A DNA stretch of 64,000 bases, taken from assembly GCA_024278175.1 (NCBI GenBank), contig JAJRTS010000061.1:62001-126000 (forward strand). The letters are read 5' to 3'. Shown here piece by piece: positions 33,296 to 43,966 of this stretch. How positions within the stretch are numbered: the stretch's first letter is position 1; every line of letters starts with the position of its first letter. This stretch comes from Gemmatimonadales bacterium. Its GTDB lineage: Bacteria; Gemmatimonadota; Glassbacteria; GWA2-58-10. The notes beneath the pieces are model-generated. The model saw nothing but the letters and a program-made list of their open reading frames with translations. It was not told where the DNA came from and did not search any database. The position numbers and the translations under genes were made by a program.

Positions 33296-34246
33296 ATGGA
33301 CAGGCGAACATTCGTGCTCTCGGCGGCCGCCGGGATTGCCTCGGTGGGGCTGGCGCGGGGCGGGGTGGAACCGCGGGTGGGAAAATCGTTCCGGCTGGAG
33401 CTAGGCCACCAGTTACCCGATCCGTTCTGTATCCGCTGGCAGGGAGCCTGGTATCTTACCGGCACCCACAGCACCCGCCGCCCGCCTGGCGGCCCGGTCT
33501 ATGACATGTACCGCTCCACGGACCTTCGCTCGTGGACCCCTCTCGGCCCCGTTCTGCGGTTTCCGGACTACGAGGGCAGTGACAGGGCCAATTTCTGGGC
33601 GCCGGAGCTGCTGGCGCACGACGGGAAATTCTACCTCTATTACACGGCGGACTCAAACAGGGACCCTTACAGGCGCTACGTCCGTCTGGCCGTGGCCGGC
33701 AGGATCGAGGGGCCCTACCGTGACCGGGGCATCAGAATGACCGCACAGCCCTCGATTGACGCCAACCCGAACTGGACCGTCGGCGGCGAGGGCTGGATGT
33801 TTTTTACCGGCAACGAGGGCAACGAGCATGTGGGCCAGGTACTGGTCGACAGGCTGATCTCCCCGGGCCAGCCGGCCGGAGAGGCGCGCAGGGTGTTTCC
33901 CGATGAGACCGTACCGTGGGAGGAAGGAGCTTACCTACTGCCCCACGATGGCCGTTTTTACCTGTTTACCAGCATGGGCAACTGGCGCGACGGTAGCTAC
34001 CACGTGCTGCTCTCGGTGGCGTCCAGGCCCGGCGGGCCGTTCGTGCGGCTGACCGCTGGCGGTTCTCCGCTGGTGATCCTTCGCTCCCACGCAGGCATGC
34101 TGGGGCCTGGGCACAACAGCGTATTCGAGGGACCGGGCGGAGTGCCTTATATCTGTTTCCACGCCTGGGACCAGCAGCACACGGGCCGTTATCCTTATGT
34201 CGCCCCGCTGAGATTTGAAGGCGGGCGATTCCACGTGGAACTTTGA
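33296..34246 (+). CDS. Tat-exported GH43-like glycoside hydrolase
   Basis: 316 residues. The start, MDRRTFVLSAAAGIASVGLA, is a twin-arginine signal. The body is a five-bladed-propeller glycosidase of the GH43/GH117 clan: LPDPFCIRWQGAWYLTGT holds the base aspartate, FWAPELLAHDGKFYLYYTAD the typical blade, and EEGAYLLPHDGRFYLFTSMG the probable acid glutamate. GPGHNSVFEGPGGVPYICFHAW matches the GH43 metal-histidine region. The substrate is probably an arabinan- or xylan-type or another furanoside glycan; which one cannot be told. It sits alone between a KaiC-like gene and a sensor kinase, with a GGGGAA ribosome site. Confidence 0.8.
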   Translation: MDRRTFVLSAAAGIASVGLARGGVEPRVGKSFRLELGHQLPDPFCIRWQGAWYLTGTHSTRRPPGGPVYDMYRSTDLRSWTPLGPVLRFPDYEGSDRANFWAPELLAHDGKFYLYYTADSNRDPYRRYVRLAVAGRIEGPYRDRGIRMTAQPSIDANPNWTVGGEGWMFFTGNEGNEHVGQVLVDRLISPGQPAGEARRVFPDETVPWEEGAYLLPHDGRFYLFTSMGNWRDGSYHVLLSVASRPGGPFVRLTAGGSPLVILRSHAGMLGPGHNSVFEGPGGVPYICFHAWDQQHTGRYPYVAPLRFEGGRFHVEL

Positions 34247-34272
34247 ACCACAAGTAATCCCGGAGGAACGCA

Positions 34273-35694
34273 CTGGACAAGGAACTCCAGGAATATATCC
34301 GCCGCGTGGCCAACACGGTGACCAAGCTGGAAATACTTTCGTATTTCCAGCGGCATCCGTTCGCGATGGACAAGGCGGAGGGGGTTGCCGGCTGGCTCAA
34401 CCGCCCGGCTGTCGATCTGACGCTAGATCTGCGGGAACTCTCCGCCGCCGGCGCGGTAATCTGCGACAGCAGCGACGACAGCCCTGTCTACAGCTATGAC
34501 CCCGAGGGCGAGTCCGCCGCCCTGTCTGCCAGGGCGGTGGAGGCGTTCAACCTGACCCGCGAGACGGTTTACGAGGAGGTGCTGGCCCGTGAGCGGGAGC
34601 AGCAGGATATGCGCCGCCAGTATCAACGGCTGCTCGATACCGAAAAAGGCAAAACGGAAACGATCCTCAACTCCCTGGCCGAGGCGGTGGTTGTTACGGA
34701 TCGCAGCCAGCGGGTTGTGCTGGCAAACGAGCCGTTCCTGGCTGTGTTCGCAGGGCAGCGGCAAAAAAACCGGTTCGTTGCCGGGATGGAACTGGGGGAG
34801 CTGGTTGAAGATGAAGACGTGGCCGGAGCGATAGATAATGCCGCCAACGGGGATGACGGCGAGGTTGAGTGCCAGATAGGGGAACGGGTGTTCGTGGTGG
34901 TGGCGCGGCCGGTCACCGACGGGAAAGGGCGGGTGATAGAGGACGGGCAGGGGCTGCCGGTGGCCACTGTTACCGTGTTCCGTGATGTCAGCCGCGAGCG
35001 CGAGATGGAGCGGATGCGCGAGGATTTTATGCACATGCTCAGCCACGATCTGAAAAACCCGCTGGGGATAATCTACGGCAGCTCCACGCTTGTACTCGAT
35101 GGTAAGCTGGGGCTGGTTAACGGGAAACAAAGCAAGCTGCTGGGCAACGTGGTCAAGTGCTGCAGCCAGATGGAAAGTCTGATCGAGGATTTCCTTACCC
35201 TGAGCCGTCTGGAGGCGGGCCAGCTGGTGCTGAATATTCAAAGCCTTGAGCTGGGCTCGCTGGTGGAAAGCGTGGTGGAGCTGGCACGCTCCCAGTTCGA
35301 GCAGCATGAGCTTACGGGGCTGTATCATCCCTGTGCGGAAAAGCTGGCAGTGCGGGCGGACCAGGTTCAGCTCGAACGGGTGGTGAGCAACCTGGTGGGT
35401 AACGCGGTCAAGTACAACCGTCAGGGTGGCCGCGTGGATGTGCATTGCAGCCGCGATGGCGATTCGGCGCGGGTGGTAGTGGCCGATACCGGCCTGGGTA
35501 TCCCGGCCTCCGAGCTTGCCAGCGTGTTCGACAAGTTCAGACGCAGCGCCGTGGTGGAGCGGATGAAAGGCAGCGGGCTGGGCCTGACTATCTGCCGCGA
35601 CCTGGTCGAGTCCATGGATGGGACGATCGGAGTAGACAGTATCGAGGGCCAGGGCAGCCGGTTCTATTTCACCTTGCCGCTTGCAGCGGAGTGA
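34273..35694 (+). CDS. PAS sensor histidine kinase with N-terminal winged-helix-like domain, CTG start
   Basis: 473 residues from CTG 34273. CGGAGGAACGCA places a GGAGG site six bases before this CTG; the in-frame stop TAA 34255 leaves no ATG, GTG or TTG until GTG 34306, which would remove LDKELQEYIRR and has no ribosome site. Residues 12-75 (TKLEILSYFQRHPFAMDKAE to SAAGAVICDSSDDSPVYSY) resemble a winged helix-turn-helix. A coiled-coil follows, then a PAS domain (TILNSLAEAVVVTDRSQRVVLAN), the H-box MLSHDLKNPLG and the HATPase boxes VVSNLVGNAVKYN, VADTGLGIP and GSGLGLTICRDLVE. It is cytoplasmic by appearance, with no membrane segment. Confidence 0.85.
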   Translation: MDKELQEYIRRVANTVTKLEILSYFQRHPFAMDKAEGVAGWLNRPAVDLTLDLRELSAAGAVICDSSDDSPVYSYDPEGESAALSARAVEAFNLTRETVYEEVLAREREQQDMRRQYQRLLDTEKGKTETILNSLAEAVVVTDRSQRVVLANEPFLAVFAGQRQKNRFVAGMELGELVEDEDVAGAIDNAANGDDGEVECQIGERVFVVVARPVTDGKGRVIEDGQGLPVATVTVFRDVSREREMERMREDFMHMLSHDLKNPLGIIYGSSTLVLDGKLGLVNGKQSKLLGNVVKCCSQMESLIEDFLTLSRLEAGQLVLNIQSLELGSLVESVVELARSQFEQHELTGLYHPCAEKLAVRADQVQLERVVSNLVGNAVKYNRQGGRVDVHCSRDGDSARVVVADTGLGIPASELASVFDKFRRSAVVERMKGSGLGLTICRDLVESMDGTIGVDSIEGQGSRFYFTLPLAAE

Positions 35695-35704
35695 CAGCCG
35701 CTAT

Positions 35705-36475
35705 CTAGCTCAGAGAGCGCTCCATTTCCGGCTGCGGCTGCATGCTGCGCATCTCGATCAAGCGCAGGACTACTCCCGTGATGCCTTCCACTCCCAGTTT
35801 TTCCTGATTCAGCACAAGATCGTAGTGCTGCGGCAGCTTGAGGTCCTCGGCTACGAAATCGCGCACGAATCGTCCGCGCTCGCGGTCGTTGTGTACCACA
35901 TGGCGGCGGCACTTTTTCAGGTCGTCGAATCTCTCGAAAGCCATCACCTGCTGAACCCGCCAGTCCAGCGGGGCCACCACCCGCAGATGCAGTCCGCCCG
36001 CGAGGCGCGCGGTGATCAGGCCGCTGCCCCTGCCGATCAGGATCACCCGTCCGACAGCCGCCAGCCGGAAGATCGTTTCGGCAAGATTCTTGAATACCTG
36101 CAGGGTTGAGGGTTCCCCGGTGAACATCCCGGTAATGTAATCGCCGAACGCGAATTTGCGTTGCAAATCGACCGTGTTCACCAGCGCATGGCTGAGCTTG
36201 TAGTCCCGGCAGACAGTGTCAACCAGCTTGCGGTCGTAGACTGTCCACGGAGGCTCCCCGCCGGAGGGCTGTCCGTTCAGCTCCCCGGCCAGCCGGTCGG
36301 CGATCCTGAACCCGGCGCAACCGTATTCGCGGGAAATGGTAATGAACTTCGTTGCCGGTTGCCGGGGTTTACGCTCGCTTTCGACACCCTCGGCCTGCCA
36401 GTACTTGAACTGTTCCTCTACCTGGGCCAGTCTGGCCTTGCGCGAAACCCCGCGGAGTTTGAGGTCTTTTTGCAT
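35705..36475 (-). CDS. Cytidylate kinase-like family protein
   Basis: 256 residues from ATG 36475, which has AAAGGAG eight bases upstream; the ORF-track extension to 36730 is non-coding in character. FITISREYGCAGFRIADRLA (residue 50 on) is the P-loop-like start of the cytidylate_kin2 family, with a modified loop. The rest, ETIFRLAAVGRVILIGRGSGLITARL and LDWRVQQVMAFERFDDLKKC, matches that family rather than classical Cmk. The proteins are thought to be nucleotide kinases or AAA-like regulators; the actual substrate is not known. It converges with the sensor kinase gene, with only ten bases between the two stops. Confidence 0.75.
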   Translation of the reverse strand: MQKDLKLRGVSRKARLAQVEEQFKYWQAEGVESERKPRQPATKFITISREYGCAGFRIADRLAGELNGQPSGGEPPWTVYDRKLVDTVCRDYKLSHALVNTVDLQRKFAFGDYITGMFTGEPSTLQVFKNLAETIFRLAAVGRVILIGRGSGLITARLAGGLHLRVVAPLDWRVQQVMAFERFDDLKKCRRHVVHNDRERGRFVRDFVAEDLKLPQHYDLVLNQEKLGVEGITGVVLRLIEMRSMQPQPEMERSLS

Positions 36476-36834
36476 GGCGGCCGCTCCTTTCTCCCGTATT
36501 TGAGCAGGGAAGCCGTGTGGGAAATGCAGCGGGAATTTTTGCCGTGAATTTCCCCTTTTTAAAAAGAGTGTTGCAACATTCGAAAGTATGGGAATAATGG
36601 TTGTCAGGGGCCGTTCCCCGCTATTGCTGGCCGAAACCCGGTATGAGCAATCTAACTGCTTGAAATAAAAACAAATAGCAGGACCGGTAAAAAAACGGCT
36701 TGGCTTGCCCTTGACGACTTGCCCGGGCAAAATATTTCATCCCAGGACGTTGAAGTTTTATTCCAACGCCCCTTTAAACAATGAGCTTTGGCCGGGGGAA
36801 AGTCAAGCGGTGGGGCAGAGTATAGCCGTGGGGG
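36476..36834. other. Intergenic region with a short perfect palindrome
   Basis: 359 bases between two minus-strand genes. It contains the 12-bp perfect palindrome TTGCCCGGGCAA (36719-36730), which could be a repressor half-site pair, and an A-rich stretch near 36665-36700. I see no convincing promoter pair, terminator with a T tract, ORF or tRNA. Confidence 0.4.
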
Positions 36835-38571
36835 TCAGCCAAGGAGCAGGGCCAGGATTCCCGCCAGGATGAACTGGGTGTCGCCGGTGACTTCAACGGG
36901 CAACTCGCCCTGCAGTACCCGGCGGTCGAAAAGTTGCAGATAGCCGAATATGTATGCGCTCACGGCCAGCATCGCCCAGCCGAAATCGCTCAGCCAGCCG
37001 GTCCAGGCGCCCAGAGCTATCACCAGTGCCTGAACAGTGGTCAGCGAGTAAAGCAGCACTTTCGAGCGCTGGGTGCCGATCAGGGTCGGCAGGGTTTCGC
37101 GGCCCACAATCAAATCGCCCTGGATATCGCGAACATCGAACAGCAGCGAGCGCACGGTCACCAGCAGGAACGTGGAGACGAAAGCCAGAAAGAACGCAGG
37201 AGTCAGCAGCGGCATCTCTTTGATGTACAGGGGAAACATCACTGTTACCACCGACCAGCCCAGCGCCATGAACAGGTCCTTGCTGGCGGGTATCAATCTC
37301 AGGGACAGGCGTTTGATTCCAAGCGGCAGCAGTCTGCCGGGGAAATCGATGCGGTAGATCATCCCCAGCCCGATCAGCAGCAGCATGATCCCCAGCGGCT
37401 GGGCTCCCTGCGATCCGGCAAGCACCAGCGCGCAGACCGCGCCGGCAATGGCCAGCTTCAACATCACCCGTGCCCGCCGTGCCTGCCGTGACAGCTTACC
37501 CGACTGGTCCCGCGACAGCTCGCCGCTGTCGGAAAAGCGGCTGATCAGGTGAACGCTGAGGATATAGCAGAACGAGATCGCAAAGGGCAGCCATCCCAGC
37601 GAAATCCCCATCAGGCGGGCGTTGGCGTAACACAACATCGCGCTGCCCAGGGCCACGTAAAGGTTCGAGCGCACCATGAAACGAAATGCGGTCCTGCACA
37701 GCCGCCAGAGAGGATTTACACTCTCAGGCTCAATTTCCCGCAGCCGTTCAACTACCTCGATAAGGATCCAGTTCGGCGTGCTGGCCCCGGCGGTTACCGC
37801 CACCGTGCGAAACTTGCCAAGTTCGGCTTCGGTAAGTTCCTCGGCTGTCTCCACGTGAAAAGTGGGCTTGCCCACACCCTCGCTGATCTGGACCAGGTGA
37901 CGGGTATTGGCGCTGTTTTTACCTCCCACCACAACCACCGCGTCGGCAGAAGAAGCCAGTTCCCTTATCTCTTCCTGGCGGCGGTATGTGCTGGGGCAGA
38001 TCGTATCGAGCACTTCCACGTTTTCGAAGCGCTGTCTGATAGCGGCCGTAACGTTGCGGTACACCTCGCGGGTCAGGGTCGACTGCGCCACCACGCACAC
38101 GCGTGGCGAATCGGGCAGGGCCGCCACTTCCTCCGCTTTGTTCAGTACGTGGCCGCTGCTGCCCGCGTAACCCGCCAGCCCGATCACCTCGGCGTGCTTG
38201 CGGTCGCCCACGATAACCACCATGTCTCCGGCTTTGCTATGGCGACGGATCAGGCCCTGAATCCGTGACACGTCCGGACAAGTGGCGTCGCAAACCCTGC
38301 CGCCGATACTCAGGATTTTCTTGCGTCTGGCCGGTGAGATCCCGTGGGTGCGGATAAATACCGTATCGCTCGGGCCGGGACGGTTCTGCTCGGAGATGGC
38401 TTTTATGCCGCGGCGTTCCAGCACCTCGATTGTCTGCGGATTGTGGATCAGCGGGCCATCGGTGAATATCGGCCCGTCGGCCTGGTCGCTTTGCTCCAGC
38501 ACCTGGGCCATCGCCCTGCGCACTCCCTTGCAGAATCCGGCTGACTGTGCGAGGATAACTTTCATTTGCAT
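36835..38571 (-). CDS. ispH: IspH-UbiA fusion: HMBPP reductase plus prenyltransferase-like domain
   Basis: 578 residues, about twice normal IspH length. Residues 1-285 are 4-hydroxy-3-methylbut-2-enyl diphosphate reductase, the last MEP-pathway enzyme; the three iron-sulfur cysteines are present (C14 in GFCKGV, C98 in DATCPD, C192 in DTICPS), as are IHNPQT, GDRKHAEV and GGKNSANTRH. Residues 290-578 form about eight membrane helices of UbiA prenyltransferase type; DVRDIQGD (479-486) is the second aspartate motif, while the first (normally NDxxDxxxD) is changed to SRFSDSGELSRD. IspH makes IPP and DMAPP, so a membrane partner using prenyl diphosphates is chemically sensible. The second domain's substrate is unknown. 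Confidence 0.88.
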   Translation of the reverse strand: MQMKVILAQSAGFCKGVRRAMAQVLEQSDQADGPIFTDGPLIHNPQTIEVLERRGIKAISEQNRPGPSDTVFIRTHGISPARRKKILSIGGRVCDATCPDVSRIQGLIRRHSKAGDMVVIVGDRKHAEVIGLAGYAGSSGHVLNKAEEVAALPDSPRVCVVAQSTLTREVYRNVTAAIRQRFENVEVLDTICPSTYRRQEEIRELASSADAVVVVGGKNSANTRHLVQISEGVGKPTFHVETAEELTEAELGKFRTVAVTAGASTPNWILIEVVERLREIEPESVNPLWRLCRTAFRFMVRSNLYVALGSAMLCYANARLMGISLGWLPFAISFCYILSVHLISRFSDSGELSRDQSGKLSRQARRARVMLKLAIAGAVCALVLAGSQGAQPLGIMLLLIGLGMIYRIDFPGRLLPLGIKRLSLRLIPASKDLFMALGWSVVTVMFPLYIKEMPLLTPAFFLAFVSTFLLVTVRSLLFDVRDIQGDLIVGRETLPTLIGTQRSKVLLYSLTTVQALVIALGAWTGWLSDFGWAMLAVSAYIFGYLQLFDRRVLQGELPVEVTGDTQFILAGILALLLG

Positions 38572-38706
38572 TCCATAAATCGTGATTCAGCCCGTTAATC
38601 TCCGTAGATAGCGGAAGCGGCCGGAAGTGGCTTTCGGGTATCGCCTCCGGGCTGTATATTTATCCTGATCCGATCAAATAGTCAACCTGAAGCTTAACGG
38701 AGACGA
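38572..38706. other. Divergent promoter region, ispH-ubiA and kdsB
   Basis: 135 bases separating the divergent fusion gene and kdsB. GTATATTTATCC near 38652 is AT-rich and may carry a -10 element for one of them, but I cannot assign a -35 with confidence. No hairpin of note. Confidence 0.35.
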
Positions 38707-39495
38707 ATGTTGACAACAGGTAAGGCAAAAGTGCTTGGCGTAATCCCGGCCCGCTGGGCGTCGAGCCGCTTCCCGGGCAAGGCGCTGGCGGTTATCGCCG
38801 GAAAGCCGATGATAGAGCGGGTCTGGCGCCAGGCAAACAAATGCCGCACGCTGGATGAAATCGTGGTCGCCACCGATGACGCCCGTATTGCCGACTGTGT
38901 AAGGGAATTCGGCGGCGAGGTGATGATGACCCCGGCGGACACGCCCACTGGTACAGACCGGATAGCGCTCGTGGCCCGTCGGATGCCCGCTTTCCCGGTC
39001 GTGCTCAATATCCAGGGCGATGAGCCGTTGCTGGAGCCCGGGCCTATCGATGCGGCGGTGGAGCTGATGCACGCCACGCCCACCGCCGGCTGCACCACGC
39101 TTGTGCGTCCGGCCCGCAGCGTGCGGGAGCTGAACGACCCCAACGCGGTCAAGGTGCTGATGGGCGCCGGGGGCAGGATAATCTCTTTCAGCCGGGGGCA
39201 GGTCCCGTTCTGCCGTGACGGCAAACTGCTGAAGAGTATCGGGAGCGGGGGCGGGCACCACCCGTGGCGCGTACATATCGGCCTTTATGTCTGGAGGCGC
39301 GAGGCTTTGCTGGTGCAGGTGGAGTTGCCGGTGGCGCTTGTCGAGGCCAGCGAGGGATTGGAGCAGATGCGCTCGATTGTGGCGGGAACTGAATTCTACG
39401 CCGCACAGATCGAGGGCACGGCCTCGATAGGCGTGGACCTTCCCGGCGATGTGGCCGAAGTGGAAAAAGCAATCATCGAGCTGGGCCGGGATTGA
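38707..39495 (+). CDS. kdsB: CMP-Kdo synthetase (3-deoxy-manno-octulosonate cytidylyltransferase)
   Basis: 262 residues. It activates Kdo with CTP for transfer to lipid A in the cytoplasm. Motifs: VIPARWASSRFPGKAL (nucleotide loop), EIVVATDDARIADCV, TPTGTDRIALVA, VLNIQGDEPLLEP (metal aspartates) and HIGLYVWRREALL. Normal family length. It opens a cluster with pyrG, kdsA, kdsC and kdsD, so every enzyme from ribulose-5-phosphate to CMP-Kdo is encoded within 5 kb, together with the CTP supplier. Confidence 0.96.
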   Translation: MLTTGKAKVLGVIPARWASSRFPGKALAVIAGKPMIERVWRQANKCRTLDEIVVATDDARIADCVREFGGEVMMTPADTPTGTDRIALVARRMPAFPVVLNIQGDEPLLEPGPIDAAVELMHATPTAGCTTLVRPARSVRELNDPNAVKVLMGAGGRIISFSRGQVPFCRDGKLLKSIGSGGGHHPWRVHIGLYVWRREALLVQVELPVALVEASEGLEQMRSIVAGTEFYAAQIEGTASIGVDLPGDVAEVEKAIIELGRD

Positions 39496-39512
39496 GACGG
39501 CCGGGATTAGGA

Positions 39513-39541
39513 TTGCAATCGGCCGTGGCAGGGATTATATT
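39513..39541 (+). promoter_or_regulatory. Sigma-70 type promoter upstream of pyrG
   Basis: TTGCAA (39513-39518), a 17-base spacer and TATATT (39536-39541). The start would fall near 39548, about 85 bases before pyrG. The spacer region carries an inverted repeat, CGGCC...GGCCG (39508-39525), possibly relevant for control. Confidence 0.55.
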
Positions 39542-39586
39542 TTTCAAGTTCGCATCAAATTGATCAAATACGCGGTAACAGGCTGA

Positions 39587-42131
<2,545 letters not shown>

Positions 42132-42677
42132 CGACCCCGATGCTCCTGCCAAAGTGGTGGAAAAGGCCGCGACCGTGGAGATCGTGGCGATGGATATCGA
42201 CGGGGTGCTCACCGACGGGCATACCTGGCAGTTGGACAACGGTGAGCAGATGCTGTGTTTCAGCGTGCAGGACGGAGTTTCATTGAACCTCTGCCGCTGT
42301 GTGGGCGTAAAACTGGCGGTACTCAGCGGCCGTGATCTTCCCGCCGCGCGGATTCGCATGGAGCGCTTCCCGATCGAGGAGTTGCGCCTGGGCTGTATCG
42401 ACAAGGTGACGGCCATGCGTGAGATCGCGCTCAAGTACGATGTGCCCCTGGAGCGGGTGGCTTATATCGGCGACGATATTATCGACCTGCCGCTGCTGGG
42501 GTTGGTGGGACTGCCCGTGGCCGTGCCCAACGCCATCCCGGAGGTGCTCTCGGCGGCGGCGTGGGTAACCGGCAGGCCCGGCGGAGAGGGCGCACTGCGG
42601 GATTTGATCACGCTGGTGCTCAAGGCTAGGGGTGACTATGTAAAGGCCGTGCAGAGCTATCTGGGTGGGGAGGGGCA

Positions 42678-43670
42678 TTGAACGCGAAAAATAATCCGGA
42701 CAGCGGCAGCGAGGCCGTGCTGGAACAGGCGCGGCGGGTGATCGGGATCGAGCGCGACGCCCTGAGCGGGCTTATCAGCCGGATCGACGGTTCGTTCGCC
42801 GAGGCGGTGGAGCTGATTTTCGCCTGCACGGGCCGGGTGATTGTCTCCGGCGTGGGCAAGAGCGGGATAGTGGGCCGCAAGATCGCAGCCACGCTGACTT
42901 CCACCGGCAGCCCGGCCATATTCGTCCACCCGGTGGATTTCATGCACGGGGACATGGGGCTGGTCAGCCGCGAGGATGTGTTCCTGGCGGTGAGCAAGAG
43001 CGGCGAGACCTCCGAGCTCGAAGGGATGCTGCATCATTGCAAGCGCTTGGGGATCAAGGTTATCGCCATCACCGGCAAACGCGATAGTATGCTCTGTGCG
43101 CTCGCGGATATCTCGCTGGACGCGGGTGTGGCCCAGGAGGCATGCCCCCACGACCTGGCACCCACGGCCAGCAGCACCGCGGCGATGGCCCTGGGCGACG
43201 CGCTGGCGGTGTCCCTGCTGGTGCGCCGCGATTTCAAGGCGGAGGATTTCGCGCGCCTGCACCCTGCCGGTGCGCTGGGGCGCAGGCTGTTGCTGCGTGT
43301 GCGCGAGGTAATGGTTTCCGGGGCGAATATGGGTACGGTGGGCCTGGACGCCAGGATGAAGGAAGTTTTGCTGGAACTGGTGGCCAAGCGCGGAATCTGC
43401 GCCGTGGCCGCTGCCGACGGCAAGCTGGCGGGGGTTGTCACCGATGGTGACTTCAAGCGCCTGATCGGTCGCTGTACCGACTTTATCGAGATCCCGGTGG
43501 CCGATGTGATGAACCCCCGGGCCAGGACTGTCGGCCCCGAAGACCTCTGCGCGGAGGCCGCCGGGAAAATGGAGAGCCATGCGATTATCTCCATGCCCGT
43601 GATCGATGACGACGGGCGCGTGGTGGGCATGATCCACCTTCACGACCTGATGCGCGCCAGGGTTATCTAG
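42678..43670 (+). CDS. kdsD: Arabinose-5-phosphate isomerase
   Basis: 330 residues from TTG 42678. The SIS domain (about residues 35-180) has VIVSGVGKSGIVGRKIAATL and AVSKSGETSELEGML, and DLAPTASSTAAMALGDALAV is the A5P-isomerase signature. Two CBS domains (about 205-330) follow: VMVSGANMGTVGLDARMKEV and VMNPRARTVGPEDL. It makes the arabinose-5-phosphate used by KdsA. It closes the overlapping kdsA-kdsC-kdsD run; a repeat-containing gap follows before lptC. Confidence 0.95.
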   Translation: MNAKNNPDSGSEAVLEQARRVIGIERDALSGLISRIDGSFAEAVELIFACTGRVIVSGVGKSGIVGRKIAATLTSTGSPAIFVHPVDFMHGDMGLVSREDVFLAVSKSGETSELEGMLHHCKRLGIKVIAITGKRDSMLCALADISLDAGVAQEACPHDLAPTASSTAAMALGDALAVSLLVRRDFKAEDFARLHPAGALGRRLLLRVREVMVSGANMGTVGLDARMKEVLLELVAKRGICAVAAADGKLAGVVTDGDFKRLIGRCTDFIEIPVADVMNPRARTVGPEDLCAEAAGKMESHAIISMPVIDDDGRVVGMIHLHDLMRARVI

Positions 43671-43747
43671 CGGCGTGCCCGAAAAAACACGCTTCTATAA
43701 GCGGGCTCGAAATATTCAAATGAAAAATTGGACGGCTAACTTGTGAT

Positions 43748-43965
43748 GAGGAAGTTTTTTGGATCACTCATTTTTGTGTATCAAAAGAAAATGCAGGGGT
43801 TGTTAATTGTAACTACATGATCTTACTTAAAGCCAGGCCCTTTGATGAAAAGTTTTGGAAAAAGAGTGGGGGAGTGTGAGGGGGAGAGAAAAGAACCTTT
43901 TTAAAAAGGTTTTGTCTCTCCCCCTCACAATTCTTTCAATTCTTTGATTACATCAAAGGTCTCAG
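43748..43965. repeat. Hairpin-rich dispersed repeat, copy 1
   Basis: About 218 bases that recur at 56269-56487 with high identity; long identical runs include GCAGGGGTTGTTAATTGTAA and AAGAGTGGGGGAGTGTGAGG. The core is a near-perfect stem-loop, GTGAGGGGGAGAGA...TCTCTCCCCCTCAC (43875-43927), with an inner AACCTTTTT/AAAAAGGTT arm pair. The 3' end carries a second hairpin, CTTTGAT-TAC-ATCAAAG. It lies between kdsD and lptC and is poorer in GC than its surroundings. Confidence 0.9.
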
Positions 43966-43966
43966 A

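Noticed and set aside
36476-36730. 85-residue extension of the cytidylate-kinase-like gene
   Set aside because: No conserved residues; ATG 36475 has an AGGAG site at the right distance.
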